Notes: generated by a model not told the origin, from the letters alone. Numbered from the stretch's first letter, positions 24,561 through 37,900 are shown. The stretch: 64,000 nt of DNA from Struthio camelus (GCF_040807025.1 NC_090981.1:67217645-67281644), one strand, 5' to 3'. Translations and numbers: made by a program.

Positions 24561-25659
24561 ATGACTATTGACTAGTTCCAGTACTCCTGAGTATTTTGAC
24601 GAGAGTCACGTCGTGCAGCTGAAAAAGCATTCGGAGTCGATCCAGATTTCCAGCTGGGTCCTGACCCGCGGCCGGCTGCAGGTACGGCACGGGCTGGGAG
24701 TTATCCTTGCGAAAACCGTAGTTAAGGTTTGGAAAGAGTATTGCACATGACAACCGTAGCGATTAGCCTTCTTTGAAGAAGAAAGACCAACGGTGTCACA
24801 GGTAAGGCGCTCTCCAGCAGTGCGGCAACGCCGTCTCCAGGGAAGGGTCTCCAAGCCCTTCTGCAATCCCGCAGAATAACCTCGCCGCGCCGTAGAAATT
24901 TAATCGCTTCCTCTGCTAAAGCTACACCTACACGCTGAAGCGCTTCTCATCAAGTGTGCCAAGGATACGCGTGATAATGAAGTAGTCTTCCATAAAATTT
25001 CTTTTTTGCAGGGGATATACTTTCAGTGAGCTCGTCTTTACGATGCTGCTAAAACTTGCATGCCAAGAAAGCAAGAGGGTGTTGTCTGAGGGTTATTTCC
25101 TTAGGGCCCAACAGCTTGGTCCTGTTACAGCGCAAGGGCACCCAACAGTTCCCAGCATGAGGATGCACTGGGAAGTAGATGATAAGGTATAAAAAAGAGG
25201 ATAAGGGTTTTCCAACGTTTGAAAAATCAGGCAGCAGCCAGTCAACCCCTTTGTGGCCATCACCCATCTGACAAAACCCCTGTGCGAGAAACGCTTCCTT
25301 AAATTCCCTGAAGTGCCTCTTTGTGTCTGTTTGATGGCTACGAGCAGGTTTAGCTACTGCCAGGGTCTCAGCCTGCATCCGCTCGTGGCACTGCCCGGGC
25401 TGCCACCTTCACAAATCACCTGCCAGCCTTCGGTGAGCACGAGATGTCCTGAAAGACCACGGTGTTAAAACAAAACGTTCAGAGCAACCCTCGAGAGGTG
25501 GAAACGTTCGGCTTCCTTCAGGCGGACGTGAGGTTTTTGCATGAAGTTGCGTGCCAGCAGCCGGAGTTTTAAGAAAAATTTCCTGCAATTACGAAACCTC
25601 CAGTTGGGAGCTGGAGGTGCTGATCTGCTCTGCCTGGTGGGGCTTCCTGCCTGTCCCAC
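24561..25659. other. Unique non-coding sequence
   Basis: No gene or repeat is recognised. CpG density falls compared with the island to the left. Confidence 0.5.
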
Positions 25660-25980
25660 GGCTGGGCGCGCTGGAGAAGTCAACCAGCAGCACTTCCGCA
25701 TCGAGTCCCCCCTGCCGACGTCCTCCTCCTCCTCCGCCTCCTGCGCCTCTCGCTGCTGGGCGGACGCTGAACGCCGTGGTTGCTTTCTCCGCCGCGCGTT
25801 TCCCTTCCCCTTTCGGTTCTGCTCTCTGAGGCCCCGTCCGGCTTTGGGACACCTCCGTCTTCTCCCTTGGGAACCGGACGCAGCTCTGGTTTCCAAACGG
25901 TCTCCGCCGTGCCTCGCGATGGACCCCCCTCTAGGTGTCCCGCGAAGCAAGTCGTTTGCCGGCGAACTCTTCGTTAACCG
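25660..25980. promoter_or_regulatory. CpG-rich patch with a short TCC repeat
   Basis: The patch contains a (TCC)5-like run from 25,721 and many CG dinucleotides up to about 25,970. The 201-codon frame 25,541-26,146 on the plus strand passes through it but has no recognisable domain, and is opposed by minus-strand frames of similar length. Confidence 0.35.
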
Positions 25981-26819
25981 AGTGTTATTAGGCAGCTGGC
26001 TACACCTCCGCTTTATCAGGTCATTTAGGCTTTTGTTCAGGGCAGCAGGGTTGACGGGACGCTCGGCAGAATCGCAGAACTTTGCATTTTGCCCTCAGAC
26101 AGAAAATGAAAGCAAAATCAAAAATAGGTGTGACTGTCAAAATTAAAAAAAAAAAGCCATCTCTCATGTTATTTTTAAACTACCTCTTACCAGTTTCTTC
26201 TTCTCTCTACATTCGTTTCTCTCGTTCCTGGAAAGGAACTTGCAGAACATCAAACTTCAGGCAGAGAGAAAGTACTGCTGGTGGGGGGAAGGTGTGAGGG
26301 CAAAGCGAGAAGAGCCAGGGGCTGCTGAACTGCCCTCGCAGCGGCTGAACCGGCCCCGGAAGAGGGATCTTGCCCTGGCGTCGCTGCCACGGGTTGCAGC
26401 AGCGCCGCGGTGTGCACCAAAGCAGCAGCCTCCGAGGTGGGTGGGCAGGGAGCTGGCGGGGAGCAGGTATTTTAGGATCGGTCAGGAGAAGCTAATGGCT
26501 GTCTCTTCAAACCCCGCTTTGCCTACAGCAAAATGGTCAGGGTACTTCAGGAACGAAGTACGAACAGCCTTGGTGCCCTTGCTCCCTGGGCTTCCCTGCT
26601 TCTCCTCTGGTCTCGGTGGTGGTCCGCAGCCGGTGGGCTGCTTTGGAGCTCCTCATCCCCCTGCCAGCACGAGGCTGGAGGAGAAGACATTCAAGCAGGA
26701 AGGCTGTGTTAAATGCTGGCTGCTCACCTTGTTGGAAAGGTACCGGTATTAATACCAGTATTAAAAAAGTCTTTCTCTAGTGGCTCACCCCATGAGGCCG
26801 AGCTGGAGCAGAGGAAGCG

Positions 26820-27260
26820 ATTCGGGTTGAGCGCTGCCACGGACGTGGCGTTGGAGGCGTGCTCGCGTCCGCGGTCAGCAGCGGAGGTGCTCAGGCACCG
26901 CGTGTCCTATTCCCATCCTGCTCGGACTGGCTCCGAGACGTGCATGTCGACCCATCTCATCTATTTCTCCCCTGAAAAGGAAAATGTGACGTGTCCAGCT
27001 GAAAGGCCAGGCCTACCTTGATAACCCCCTCTGCATTTCTGCAGGGCATTTACTCCACGTGCAAAGCAGACCGCGCGGTCGCGGGCTGGGACGAACGCTC
27101 CTTCCTCGGCGTTTCGCCGGATCGCCTGTGGCGGGCAGACTCTGCGGGAGTTGCATCTCGGGCTCCCCCACGTGGGACGGGATTTTCCCTTTAGGACGAA
27201 CGCCGCCGACGTTTTCCGCAGAAGGGCAGCAGAATAATCCCTGAGACGCGGCGCAGGCTG
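26820..27260. promoter_or_regulatory. CpG-rich patch at the right edge of the CpG-rich domain
   Basis: CG-dense sequence (for example GACCGCGCGGTCGCGGG near 27,068 and GGCGTTTCGCCGGATCGCC near 27,108) ends abruptly near 27,260. The following 900 bp are AT-rich and nearly CpG-free. No open frame in the patch is recognisable. Confidence 0.4.
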
Positions 27261-27289
27261 TAGATACAACGCATGTCAGAAAAGCTCGC

Positions 27290-28160
27290 CTGGTAATCTG
27301 AGAATTACTTGTAATATCTGTCTGTTGATGGAGAAAATCTGTGACGCATTCGGCCCCTTGGAGCCTGAGTCAGATAACACTAACATTTATCTGCAAATTT
27401 GATGAGCGGCAGGGAGACATCTCTTTAATTTATTTAATTCATAAAGCACTTCCTGCTTAATACGAATGGAAATTCAATCTCCAGCTCCAGAGCAGGCATC
27501 TTCTGCAGTGGATTTGCCCTCAAACCACCTTTTGGAATTTTTTTTTTTTCCAATTTCAGTTTCGTAACTCCGGTGGCTCTTAGTGCTCTGGAGATTTATG
27601 GTGAAGTGTGCCTGATTAGCTCATTTGTGTTCCTCCTCTGCAGGGGAAATAAAATATTCTCTTTCAGTCTGCAAAGATTTACACTTTAAAAGTAAAAAGT
27701 ATAGGCACTGAAAGAAATTTCAGGGTGCCATTATTTTATTAGATGCATTTTCTAGTGCAATAACATAGCAGGATAGAGCAAATAATTTACAGCGAACAGC
27801 TGAGTCAATTAGTTTTACATCTTTTTTTCCTCTCAGTGTTTTATCAGCTCATTATAATTATTTTCATTTCCTGAAATTTTAAGTATCAAATAATTCCAGC
27901 GAATAAACTTCACTGCACAGCTATTTTATATATAGCTATTTGATATTATAGGCACTAAAGATACCTTAATTAACTATAGTAGACCTCTGTCTTGTACAAT
28001 ATCATATTGTGTTTCCGAATGGACTCACTTTGGGTTTAGAATCAGGTCTCCACAGGAAGCAATTGGGGATCATAATCCAAAAAAGTAATTCCCAGTGACT
28101 TCTCTCTAATAATTGTTGCCCGAAATTTCCCGTCAAAACAGTAAATATTAACAACAAATT
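27290..28160. other. AT-rich, CpG-poor complex sequence, candidate conserved non-coding element
   Basis: Sequence is unique and complex, with many TAAT/ATTA homeodomain-type cores and TTTATT motifs (for example 27,423-27,450 and 27,850-27,975). There are no tandem repeats, long open frames or transposon features. Such blocks next to CpG islands are often conserved developmental enhancers in vertebrates. Conservation cannot be seen here, so this is only a suggestion. Confidence 0.2.
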
Positions 28161-31100
28161 CACTTCCTAAAAAATACACATAGGAAGCAACCCAAAAAAA
28201 GGGGATGCAAATGTGGCTGAAGCAAATTCTGCAAGAAACGCCAGAATATTTGCCAGTGCTTTTCCGCCGTGTAGAAGAGCCAGGACGGGCCCCTTGTCCT
28301 GCAGCACAGCCTCTCTCCGTGGCCCGTGCCTCTTCCGCACAGCCCTACTTTGGGATTGGGGCGACAGGCCCGGAGAAACATGAGCAGGGGCTGATCTCCC
28401 TTGTCTGCATCGGAAATCGTGTTAAAATTCACATTTGCGTCAATGCATGCCAGCGTGGATGCGTCTGGCCCTCCGTGCCCAGCCCAACCCAATCCGCGGC
28501 CACCGCTTCTTTCCTTTTTGTGAAGGAAAAATGTATGAGTTCCCAAGCTCTGCAAACCTCTCGGGCCTCTCCGAAATATCCGCCCTCCTTTCTTCTCCCA
28601 CGGCTGTGGGTTCAACACGGGTCCGTCCACGAAGGCCCAGGAAAACCCTGGTAGACTGCCTTGAAAAAGTACATCTTTTCAAGGTCAAATAGTCAGCGAA
28701 AGGCAATAATGGAAACATCATCAGCAAAGAAAGACATGAGTCATGTGCCAAAAGAGCCTGACATTTCTAAATAACCGTGTGTTGTTTCTCATTTTGGAGC
28801 TTTTGGATCATGTTTTCTGGCTTTCTTTTTGAATCGCAAAAGCATAAAGACTTGCATGGGCTGTAGCGTCCCCAGTTCTTATGATTTTTGTAACAAGTCT
28901 GGTGTTGTACGGCACTTTTCCACAGCTTCAGCTCCCAGAGTCTTCGTCTCGGTTCTTTTAACTGAACGGTCCTCGTTTCTTTTCGTTGCTGTTCCCTATC
29001 ACCCTGCTGTAACGTAGCTCCCCCTGTTCACAATAAAAACGCGAATGGCCACGTAGCCAGCGGTCGTGGCAGTCCTGCAAAGAGATGGAAGGCTGGAGCC
29101 AACCAGTTCCCACCACCAGCTGGAGGCATAAATAAGCACAGATGATTTTTCCAGCTCGTCTCTTCTCGAGAATTTAATGAAATAGTCCGTTAATTGGGAA
29201 GCGCACATATTACTTAAATTCTGAAACAAAACAAGAGACGTGAGAAGCCTGAATCCTCCCTCCTAGGTTAATGAAAATGCAGTTTCCAGTCTAAGCTTCT
29301 AATGATGTTCTGTAATAAAGTGAATTAATTCAGCTGTGATTGGGTTAAGAGAGAAGTGCTAGCATGGTGTTCTGCAAAGCGCAGCGGGTTAGAATTGCAT
29401 GGTTAATGTGAAGTGAGCGGTGAGGAACAAGTCCCAACAGGCCTTCACGTAAGTAATTCTTTCTTCCTACTTAATCTTCCATCTGAGTTTACAATTAAGT
29501 ATGTAATCCTTCTTTCTTTAATATTCCTACCTCATGCTATGGCTTCTCTTTGTTCTCCCAAAGGAGAAATGCTTTGGATGTGAACTCCGCTGCTGAAACT
29601 AAAAGGCGAAATGCAGGACCTCGCACGTCTCATTTCTCCTTTGGATGGAGACCACCTTCTCCTGGGGTCACCAAGAGCTTTGCCTTTGGGTTACAAGTAC
29701 AGATTCAGGCCTAACCTCACTGCCCTGTGTGCCAGGCTAAGTCACTAAATAAATCCCAACAACCTGCAGCAAGACATAGTTTTGGAAAACACTAAGGAGA
29801 CTGGGACTTTATTTGGTCTGCAGGTGTTAGAAATAATTGTTCTCCTAAGGATTTTTAAATGCCTTTGAAATGACTGCAGCTTAGTGGGCGAGCGTTGGAA
29901 ACATCGGACACCATTAGTCCATGATCTGAAAACAAGCCAATCATTTATGGGTGACCAGCAGGACACCTAATCCACCTGAGTCTCCCAAAAGTCGTCATGT
30001 AGGATTTACAGGGAGTATCAGTTGTGTGTAAAGTCGCGTTACGGCAATGGTGGGAATAGTCCTGACTTTGCAAGCTCCTTTGAAGTTGGAAAGAGCAAAG
30101 TCAAGGGAACCACCAGGTAGAACTTCAGTTACATTAACTTAACGTCACCTGAATAAATGTTTGATATACCATATTCTTTCCATACTGCCTATATTTTAGA
30201 CGATCGATTTATGTAACCATTTTACAACCAATACAGACAGCAGTCTAAAGAATTACACTTTTTTTCATGGGCTATAAAATCATTATACAAATCTATCACC
30301 TCAGATATGAGCGCTGTGGAAAGAACTTGATACTCCTAAAGCAGCCTTTATAGAAGTTTTATTGGATTTTAATTTGTAGCATGGGCTGTAAATTGTGCGA
30401 GCGACAGTGCTCATACAGTGTACCTGACACAGCATACGTTGGGTTGCCCTTGAAGCAACGACAGTGACGAAGACACTCTTTTTAATAGAGTAACTAACTG
30501 CATGAGACGTCTCCTTCAAACGCTTTATTATGGTTGTATTATACTGTCTAGGAACACCTGTCACATCCAATTTCCTTTGCTTTTAGCATGGAGAAGGTGT
30601 ATGAACTGTATTAGGGACAGCCAGATTGCAGATCTTGCAAAATAGGGTTGACACTGTTTCTGCCTGTAGTTGATAACGTCCTGTCTCTAGGACTAACACA
30701 GGGCTCTGCACTGACGACTTAGTTTGGTCTTTAGATCCTCTCCCCTTAACCTCCACAAATATATGGCCACAAAAAATTCCCGTATGTGTTGGCTACTTGC
30801 TAGGTGCTAAATTCATCCTAGTGAAGTATTTAAGCTGGGGCTTAATTCTATCCCTGTTTATCAGAGTGCTTGTGGCCAGATTTTTTTTTTTTTTTGGTAT
30901 TAATGACAAGAGGCACAAAGAGGGGATTTTCAATAGGTTCATTTAGAAATCCAACCAGATACATTTCAGGTGTCTAACTATCTTTTAAAGAGCTATCTCA
31001 GATCTGTACTTAAATCCTATGGGTGTCCAGTAAGATTTAAGCAAACTCTAGAGGGCTCTGCTAAATAGTGATACACTGATAGGTGGTGTGTGTGGGTGCT

Positions 31101-33630
31101 TCTTGGAGGCTCTGTCCTTGAGGCACTTGCATGGGCAAGTAGCTCCTCTTTCTTCAGTAGTCTCACTAGCTTCCCTGGGGACGACTTGGTGGAGTAAAAT
31201 TACTCGGCACCTAAGTATTTGCAGCACTAGGTCCCTTGAAGAAAAGCAGGTGAAAACACTAAATTTCCACATGGAGACTTTGGAACAATCATTCCCCATA
31301 ACATCTTGCCATGCTTCGTGAACTGTTCATTCAAGCTGCCAGCAAAGTAGTGAGTGAATAGCGCACATTAAAAGCAATTTTTCTTTTAATGTGTACAGCC
31401 CATCTTTTCCCGTCATTACCAGTGCTCTGGTACTTTTGCGGGCTGCATGCCCATAGGTGGTGTCATCTAGGGATGCAAAAACTGTTGTCCTGCATCAAAC
31501 ACAGTGCACCAAATCCATTTGCTCAATGTTTTTTCTCAGGACAAAAACGCTTCTGAACTGCAAGTGTAAATGTATCCTGTTGAAAAATATGCAGTAATAT
31601 GCCCATGGGAAGTTTCTTCCTAACCTCAGTTGTCTAGCAGTTGAAGCCTTAAAAACTTCAATACGTATGAAAACTATGTACACATCAATCTTTATACACA
31701 GAGCAACAAATAGCTGTAGATCTTATTTAGATAGTTTCACAGCGTTCTCTTAAATCCTCCCTCCCACTTTGCCACAATAAGCTTAGGTAGCCAAAAACAA
31801 GCGGTTCATGATGAACTATTGAAAAAATATTTATTTACCTTTTTCCCCTTGTATGTTGCCTTTTAATTCAGTTACATGCTTTCATTAGTCTCCTCCCATA
31901 AAGAGAAAATAAAGCACCTCTGGCCTTATCTAAACTATTATTTCGTCTTTCTGGTGCTGTCTGTTAGCTCTCAACCTTGCTGAGCTTTCCCAGCTTTTCA
32001 GTCTCCCTTTGCGCGTGTGCTTCTCGGATTATGATCATTGCCTCCTGAGCCCCTCTGTCCCCAGGCTGCGATGGCCAGTGTCACCGCTTGGAGCAGCGTT
32101 AGCCCTTTATGACCCACTGCCTGCCCCATTCGTTAGCCCTCCACGACTCACCCTGCTCTCGTCCCCTGATGCCTGGCAGACAGCAAGAGGACGTCCCCAT
32201 GGACCTGGCTACCACAACGTCCTCCCTTTGCACCTTCTCGCAGCGGTCTTCCTCAGCAAAAGAGGAGACCATTTCATGGAGACTTGCTCGACAGCAAGTA
32301 CTCTGTTAAAGCTGCTGATTTTAGTGACAAATTGTATATTTTTGTTAGCTCAGATACTTAATTCCTCTGTTCCTTCAGACCTGCTGAATGAAATCCACCT
32401 GCTCTGAGGACTGCAGCCTTCACAGTCAGTTTGTTCCTACCTGTTAGCCCCCATAACTCCTCCAAATTATTACAGGTCATTCCTGGCATCATATCTCTGC
32501 ATCTTTTTCTGACCGAACATGCAATCTGTCACACTGTATAACACGTGTGAAAAACTGAAAGATGGGGAAAACCCTCCCAAACAAATCAAAAGCAGGTGAG
32601 GACAGCTCCAGTTTTCCCAGTCGGAGGATTCTCCTGGCCAACGGGCGGATAGATAACAAGCTGACAGTCATTATCCTCGCTGGGTGAAGTCCCCAGGGAT
32701 GTTCCCCTCTCCTGAGCACATGCAGAAGTACAGTTACTCCTCAAGCATTTGTTAGTAGTAAATGGATAAAAAGAGCCGAAGCAGGGGCAGTAGGCTTCAG
32801 TTCTGGAGGTTAATTTCAGAGGTCTCCAGAAGCCAGTAATAAAACACGCCTGGACAATTTCCAGTCATGCTAGAGGACCATTTCTGCTAGAAGGCGGCTG
32901 CCTGCTCCCCAGCTGTCCCTGGTTTGGGCACTGCGATGGAGGTGATTCATATCCGGTCGCTTGCCTTTTGATGCCTCAGCACCAGCCACAGGCTCGGCAA
33001 GCATGAAAATGCGATAAAATGTACAGGAGGGTTGGCACCATGTTTGAAATTTAGATCTTTCTCAGGCTTTTCTTTAATAAGGCACATATTTATGGTTATG
33101 AGAATAGATTTTTGTAACCACTCAAAACCAGGCTTAAAGAACTGAGAGATGTAAAACAAGCTGCAAAAATTACCTTGACAACATGATCTGTAAATCTGGC
33201 GACATAACCGAAATGTTAACACAACTGAAGAGCTGGCATTCTCATCTGAAAAGCCTCACGAGTATTTTGCATTCAGAACAAAGTATTTATACACATGAAC
33301 TTGATCACAGACGATATAATGTTAGTATTAGTTTTTCCATTGTTCTTCCAGAAACCTTAAGGAGAAAGTTGAAAAGAAGCCAGCAACATATTCACCAGGC
33401 TCAAAGTTGCAGGACTTTCAGTGTATCCTGTGACTAATGATTGCAGAGTGTTTACTTTGCAATAGGTGATTTGATTTTGGAGCTGCTACGACCGCTCTTG
33501 GTCGTGTGTCTACCATGACACGTAGCACTGTGAGTGAAGCACCTCATTTTGTCAGAAAAGTGTATGGTTTCATGCTAAGCAAGAGGAATCAGTCCTCCAC
33601 AGCAATACATAAACCTGATGCTTCAAAAGT
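28161..33630. other. Unique non-coding sequence, mostly CpG-poor
   Basis: No gene, RNA gene or confident transposon is visible. Around 31,130-31,220 there is a weak resemblance to an ancient amniote repeat segment (…GGAGTAAAATTACTCGGCAC… followed by …AAGTATTTGCAGcActaGG…). There is a T16 run near 30,882. A perfect hairpin lies at 31,364-31,393. Confidence 0.5.
31364..31393. other. Perfect 11-bp stem, 8-nt loop hairpin
   Basis: CACATTAAAAG at 31,364-31,374 and CTTTTAATGTG at 31,383-31,393 are exact reverse complements, separated by CAATTTTT. The stem is AT-rich and too short for a microRNA precursor. It may be a remnant of a palindromic repeat or a protein-binding site. Confidence 0.85.
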
Positions 33631-33639
33631 CCTAATTTC

Positions 33640-34960
33640 CCAAAGCAGAGGGAGATGATAAATGACTTCCTCTTGGAAGAAAACGCAAATGAAAAAGTAG
33701 ACTGGATGTTCTTTAAGAGGAATCTGTCAGCTTGCCAAAAGCTCACGGCTCTAAAATCAAGGAAGAACATGATTTTGTCTGGTTGTGAAGTAAAGGCCAC
33801 CACTAGAAATCAAAAAGTGCCGTACGAGAAGAGATGGCAAATTGCAGCCTGTTTTAATGAGAAGGTATTAGGTGTGAAGCCTGAAAAGAAGAGTTAACAT
33901 CAGGGGAAATGAACAACTATTGGGGTGGCAAAAGATAATAAGGGTTTTTTGTCAACTGTATTAGGAAATCCTCCTGGAGACAGCAAAGGCCCGTTACTAT
34001 TGGCAAGTGGTGGAATTATTAATAAGGTAATGAAAATAAGGCCCTTTTGCTAATCGTTGTCGTCAGGCATTTTGCAAGAACCGGGCTGATTAGCTGTATC
34101 GCGTGAGGAGGGCAGGGAAATTTCCAGCCCGTTGCTGATCACGGAGGATATGAAACAGAAAAGAACAGGGACGAGCGATTCCAAAGCTGAGCGCTTTGCC
34201 CTGAACAGCGCCGAAGGGTGCTGCCTTGGGGAATATCTGCTGGCGCCCAGGACAGCAGGGAAACACAGGGAGATGGGGGGAACGGTGAGGTGCCAGAGAG
34301 GCACAGAAAGGGCAGACAGGATGCTCTGGGTAAGTATCGGCTGGGTTGCCTGCCAATTTCTGGGCCAAAGAATGGAAAAGGTGACAGAAGATGAGATAGA
34401 TAAAGAATTAAAGCACGGGAGTGTAATTAATGCCAGTCAAAATGGTTTTATGGAAAATAGATCTTGTCAAAGAAATGTGATTTCATTCTTTGATGAGATA
34501 ACACATTGGGCTGATAAAAGTGACTGTGTTGAGGTAATAGACTCCTCTAAAGCAGTTAGCGCGGCACGGGCTGACATTCTGATTAACATTTATCACGGTA
34601 AGCTATCAATAATGAACACATTAAACGGGTGAAGGCCTGGCTAACTGACAGATCTCAAAGAGGGGCTGTCAGGAGGAAAATCAGTAGCAAATGGTGCGAT
34701 TTCCAGTGGGAGCTGGCGGAATACATTCAGCCTTTTCCTCCGTGATACCAAAGCAAACATAAAATCAGCGTTGCTAAAATACAGGCATGCTATAAGGCTT
34801 GGCAGAACGGTGCAGGATAAGGAGGGAAGGGCAGTCGACTGTCCTGAGCGCTCTGGGCCATTTGGGGAGATCAAAGAGTATATGGTTTATGATGGCTACA
34901 TGCAAAGTTAAATGCTTGGGATAAAAGGCAAAGTGGAGCCAGTGCCTGGAAGCCGAGGCT
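33640..34960 (+). repeat. Decayed CR1 LINE fragment: end of endonuclease linker through mid reverse transcriptase
   Basis: The plus-strand translation around 34,366-34,632 follows the CR1 reverse transcriptase. 'KVTEDEIDKELKHGSVI' leads to 'ASQNGFMENRSCQRNVISFF', then 'DEITHWADKSDCVEVIDSSK' and 'AVSAARADIL'. These correspond to the family's SQHGF.KGRSC..N.I.F.DE.T block and its catalytic LDFSKAFD block. The catalytic Asp is kept, but the two residues before it are missing, an in-frame 6-nt deletion. Further right, remnants of the W.L..R.Q (34,640), DDTK (34,745) and N..KC.VL.LG (34,895) blocks appear in shifted frames. Upstream, 33,700-33,770 resembles the KLTTLDFR…F..L segment before the RT. 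Stops and frameshifts make it non-functional. The 5' and 3' ends are missing. Confidence 0.85.
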
Positions 34961-37900
34961 GGAAAAAGCCACATGAGGCTCATTTTCAACCGGGTGAGCA
35001 GGGTGTCATCAACATCGGATGCCTCTGCTGTCCACATTTGAGTCAAACCTAAGTTTTCTGTCTTAGGAGAGAGGTGATGGGATGAAAAATAAATGGACTT
35101 TGATATGTTTTCATGAGCCCTGTAGCCTTCAGCCGCAGAGATGACCCCAGAGTTGTGAGCTGCCTTGGCCACATCTGGTGTTGTTCTGGGTTTGATGCCC
35201 CTGTAGGTCCCAGTCGGGGAAAACGGGTGCCCTGGACAGAAACTATGGGGACATCGTCAGAGCCAAAGCGACATTTTTCAACAGGGACGTTTGCTTCAGT
35301 GTATGCATGTGTTTTTGTGTATAAAAACTTGTTCTCTTTCCTTTCTCCGTAAGTCCATAAAACGCCCAGCTGGAGCTTAGTTTGGCTTCACAAATGACTT
35401 CTGCAAACGTAGCTGATGGAGTGAGGTGATCTGTGTGGAAAATTGCCTTTTCACTCCATCTTGCCTGACTTGTTTTCAGGCCTTTGAGTTGACCCCAAGA
35501 TATCTGCATTACCTATCTAATACGGCAACTTGTCCCAGGGCTTGGTTTATCAGAGCACCCCGGAAAGAAGGGAGAAGCCCAGGGCAGGATCCTCCTGCAA
35601 AATGCCAACCGCTATATTACTGTATTATATTATAAAATGTCAGGATAAATGGCCATATTGATGCATTTCACTCCAAATGCACTAGGACGTGCAGTTTTCC
35701 TGGCCTTGCAGGCTGAAAGTGCCGCTCTTTCTCTCTTGTACCTGCCTGAAGGAAGAAAAAGGCCTCGAGGCCTCTTCAATGGCTCATTTCTTTTTCTCTC
35801 TGCTATTACTGCCCCACAAACACCAATTTACGTAGTTTTGCCTTAGCCATGCAATGTAATTACCAGGTTGCTGAAAGCAGGAAGATTATCCAAATATTAC
35901 TAGTTTGTTCACCAACAGCTGAAGAAGACTGACTGAAGACTGATGTCTGTTTTCAGGTTTTACACTTAACATATAAAAATGAGAGCAGAGCTCGGAAGGG
36001 ATATTTAATTGGTAACTTTTTTTAAGCACCTCGTTCTTGGCATCCTTTATGGGCAATGATGTTCTGTACCTCTCCAAGACTGAACTGATGAAAGAAACTG
36101 GAGCAAGACCATATCAAGGACAAAGCCAGAATCCAGATTTTAATGAAGCAAACATAACCTTTTACTGGGGCAAACTCACCCAGAGCTCGTCACAAACCTG
36201 ATTAAAGCCTATGCAGCTATTCAGTACACTGTTTAATTATAGCAGAACCTGTGAGCCCCCTTGGAGTTAAGGATATTCAGACTTTCTAATAAACTTTCCT
36301 TCCTCGATTTTTGGAAGCTTATAATGTATTTATAATAAAATATGCTTCAGGCAGAAGCTTGCTGATATGAAACGCTAACACAGCCGGTGCCCTCCTGAGA
36401 GCAAACTAATCCTAGGGGGTGTCTGAACAAAATCCCTCTGAAATAGCCAAGAAAATGGGGATTTGCCAGCTCTCCTTGCTGGCCGTGCCTGCGCTCCCAC
36501 CTAGACCTCCACTTTGGAGACGGGCAAGAGGGGAAGCGTGCTGGTTTTGGGAGGAGGTGGAAGAAACCATAAGGAAATTATAAAAAACTTGCCAAGCCCA
36601 TATTTCTGTGGCTCTTCCCGTTTCTCCAGCGTAGGCATTGCAGGATCGGCTCCTTAATGCTACCCATTCACCTACTTCCAGTTTTTTGGATTGGTGTCAG
36701 GCCATTAAAAAGGGCTTGTGCATTTTCGTTTTAGCATTATTTATTTGTGAATCGAGAATCTGCTGTAATTAACATGCACAGGGGGAGAGGGGTGCAGCTT
36801 TCTCTTTATTAGAGGATGCAATAAATCTTATGCAAAATACGTTGATTGCCTCTGCCACCAAATCGTGGACTCTGGTTATTGCAGCAAAAATGGGTGAAAT
36901 GGTGCACGGTAAGCACTGCCTCCTTGCTCACTCAGCAAATTTGTCCCTAATATAGCTGCGCCAATTCTTTCCTCCTTTAATACACTGAATTCATTATAGA
37001 TGTGAGAAGGTATAAGCATTTTCCCTCTGGATCCCTGCAAGAGTATCAAAGCAAATGCTTTCTATTTGGACACTGAAAAACAGAGCGCTGATTTTCTCTT
37101 GATGCCACATTTGCTTCATAACAGCGTGTAATAATAATACAACCTCTGAGGGAAGAAGGCAAATGTCTCCTACCTAGTGGAGAGTGCCCAGTTCCAGGGA
37201 AAACCCATCTCCTCCTGGTGCACCGCCGGGCTGGCTGGCGGCTGCCGTACGGGTTCGTTAGGAAACTCCCGTCCGCGGAGTTAAAGCGTATCCTACAGGA
37301 GACGTTGCCACGTTTTTCTTTCAGGATCAAGATTGCACCAGCCCAAGGATTTGGGGTGCTCGAAAGCTAGGACATTGCAGCAAAGAAAGACTAGAAAGAA
37401 AAAAAAAAGAAAGAATTAAGATTTAATCCTCTCCTCTTCCCCCTTCCCCCCAAAAAAAATTAATAAGGGAAGGAATTTCTCCCATATAAGTATGAAAAGT
37501 CGTGAAAGAGTTGGTGGCAATCTGAAGAGGTGTTAAGGGTAACTTTTTTAATGCGAGGAAGCACTGAAATAAATCCTACCAGTTCTGCTAAGGGCTGAGC
37601 AGTGTTCCAACACCTCCTTTTATCCAAAACACGTTGCTTTGTGCTGTAGGATTTTCACTCAGCAATAGATTCAGAGGGGAAAAAAAAGCAGCCTTTAGCA
37701 TATTTTTTACAGCTGTAAGCACAGAAGTGGAAAGGATCAAAAGAAATAATTTATCATCTTCTTGCATGCTTACAAAAATAAATGTACTTTCAAATTTCAT
37801 AGAGTTTTCCCAAGTTTCACTGCATCACAGCCTATTTATAAAGGCTCAACACTACTAACTTTCTGTGGAGGCTTGAATTTTCCACTTCAGCAGCCTCTTC

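Noticed and set aside
25541-26146. 201-codon plus-strand open frame
   Set aside because: Lies in a CpG-rich patch with frames on both strands; no domain recognised.
31130-31220. Possible ancient amniote repeat segment (TAAAATTACTC…TTTGCAG)
   Set aside because: Resemblance is limited to a few short words, too weak for a feature call.
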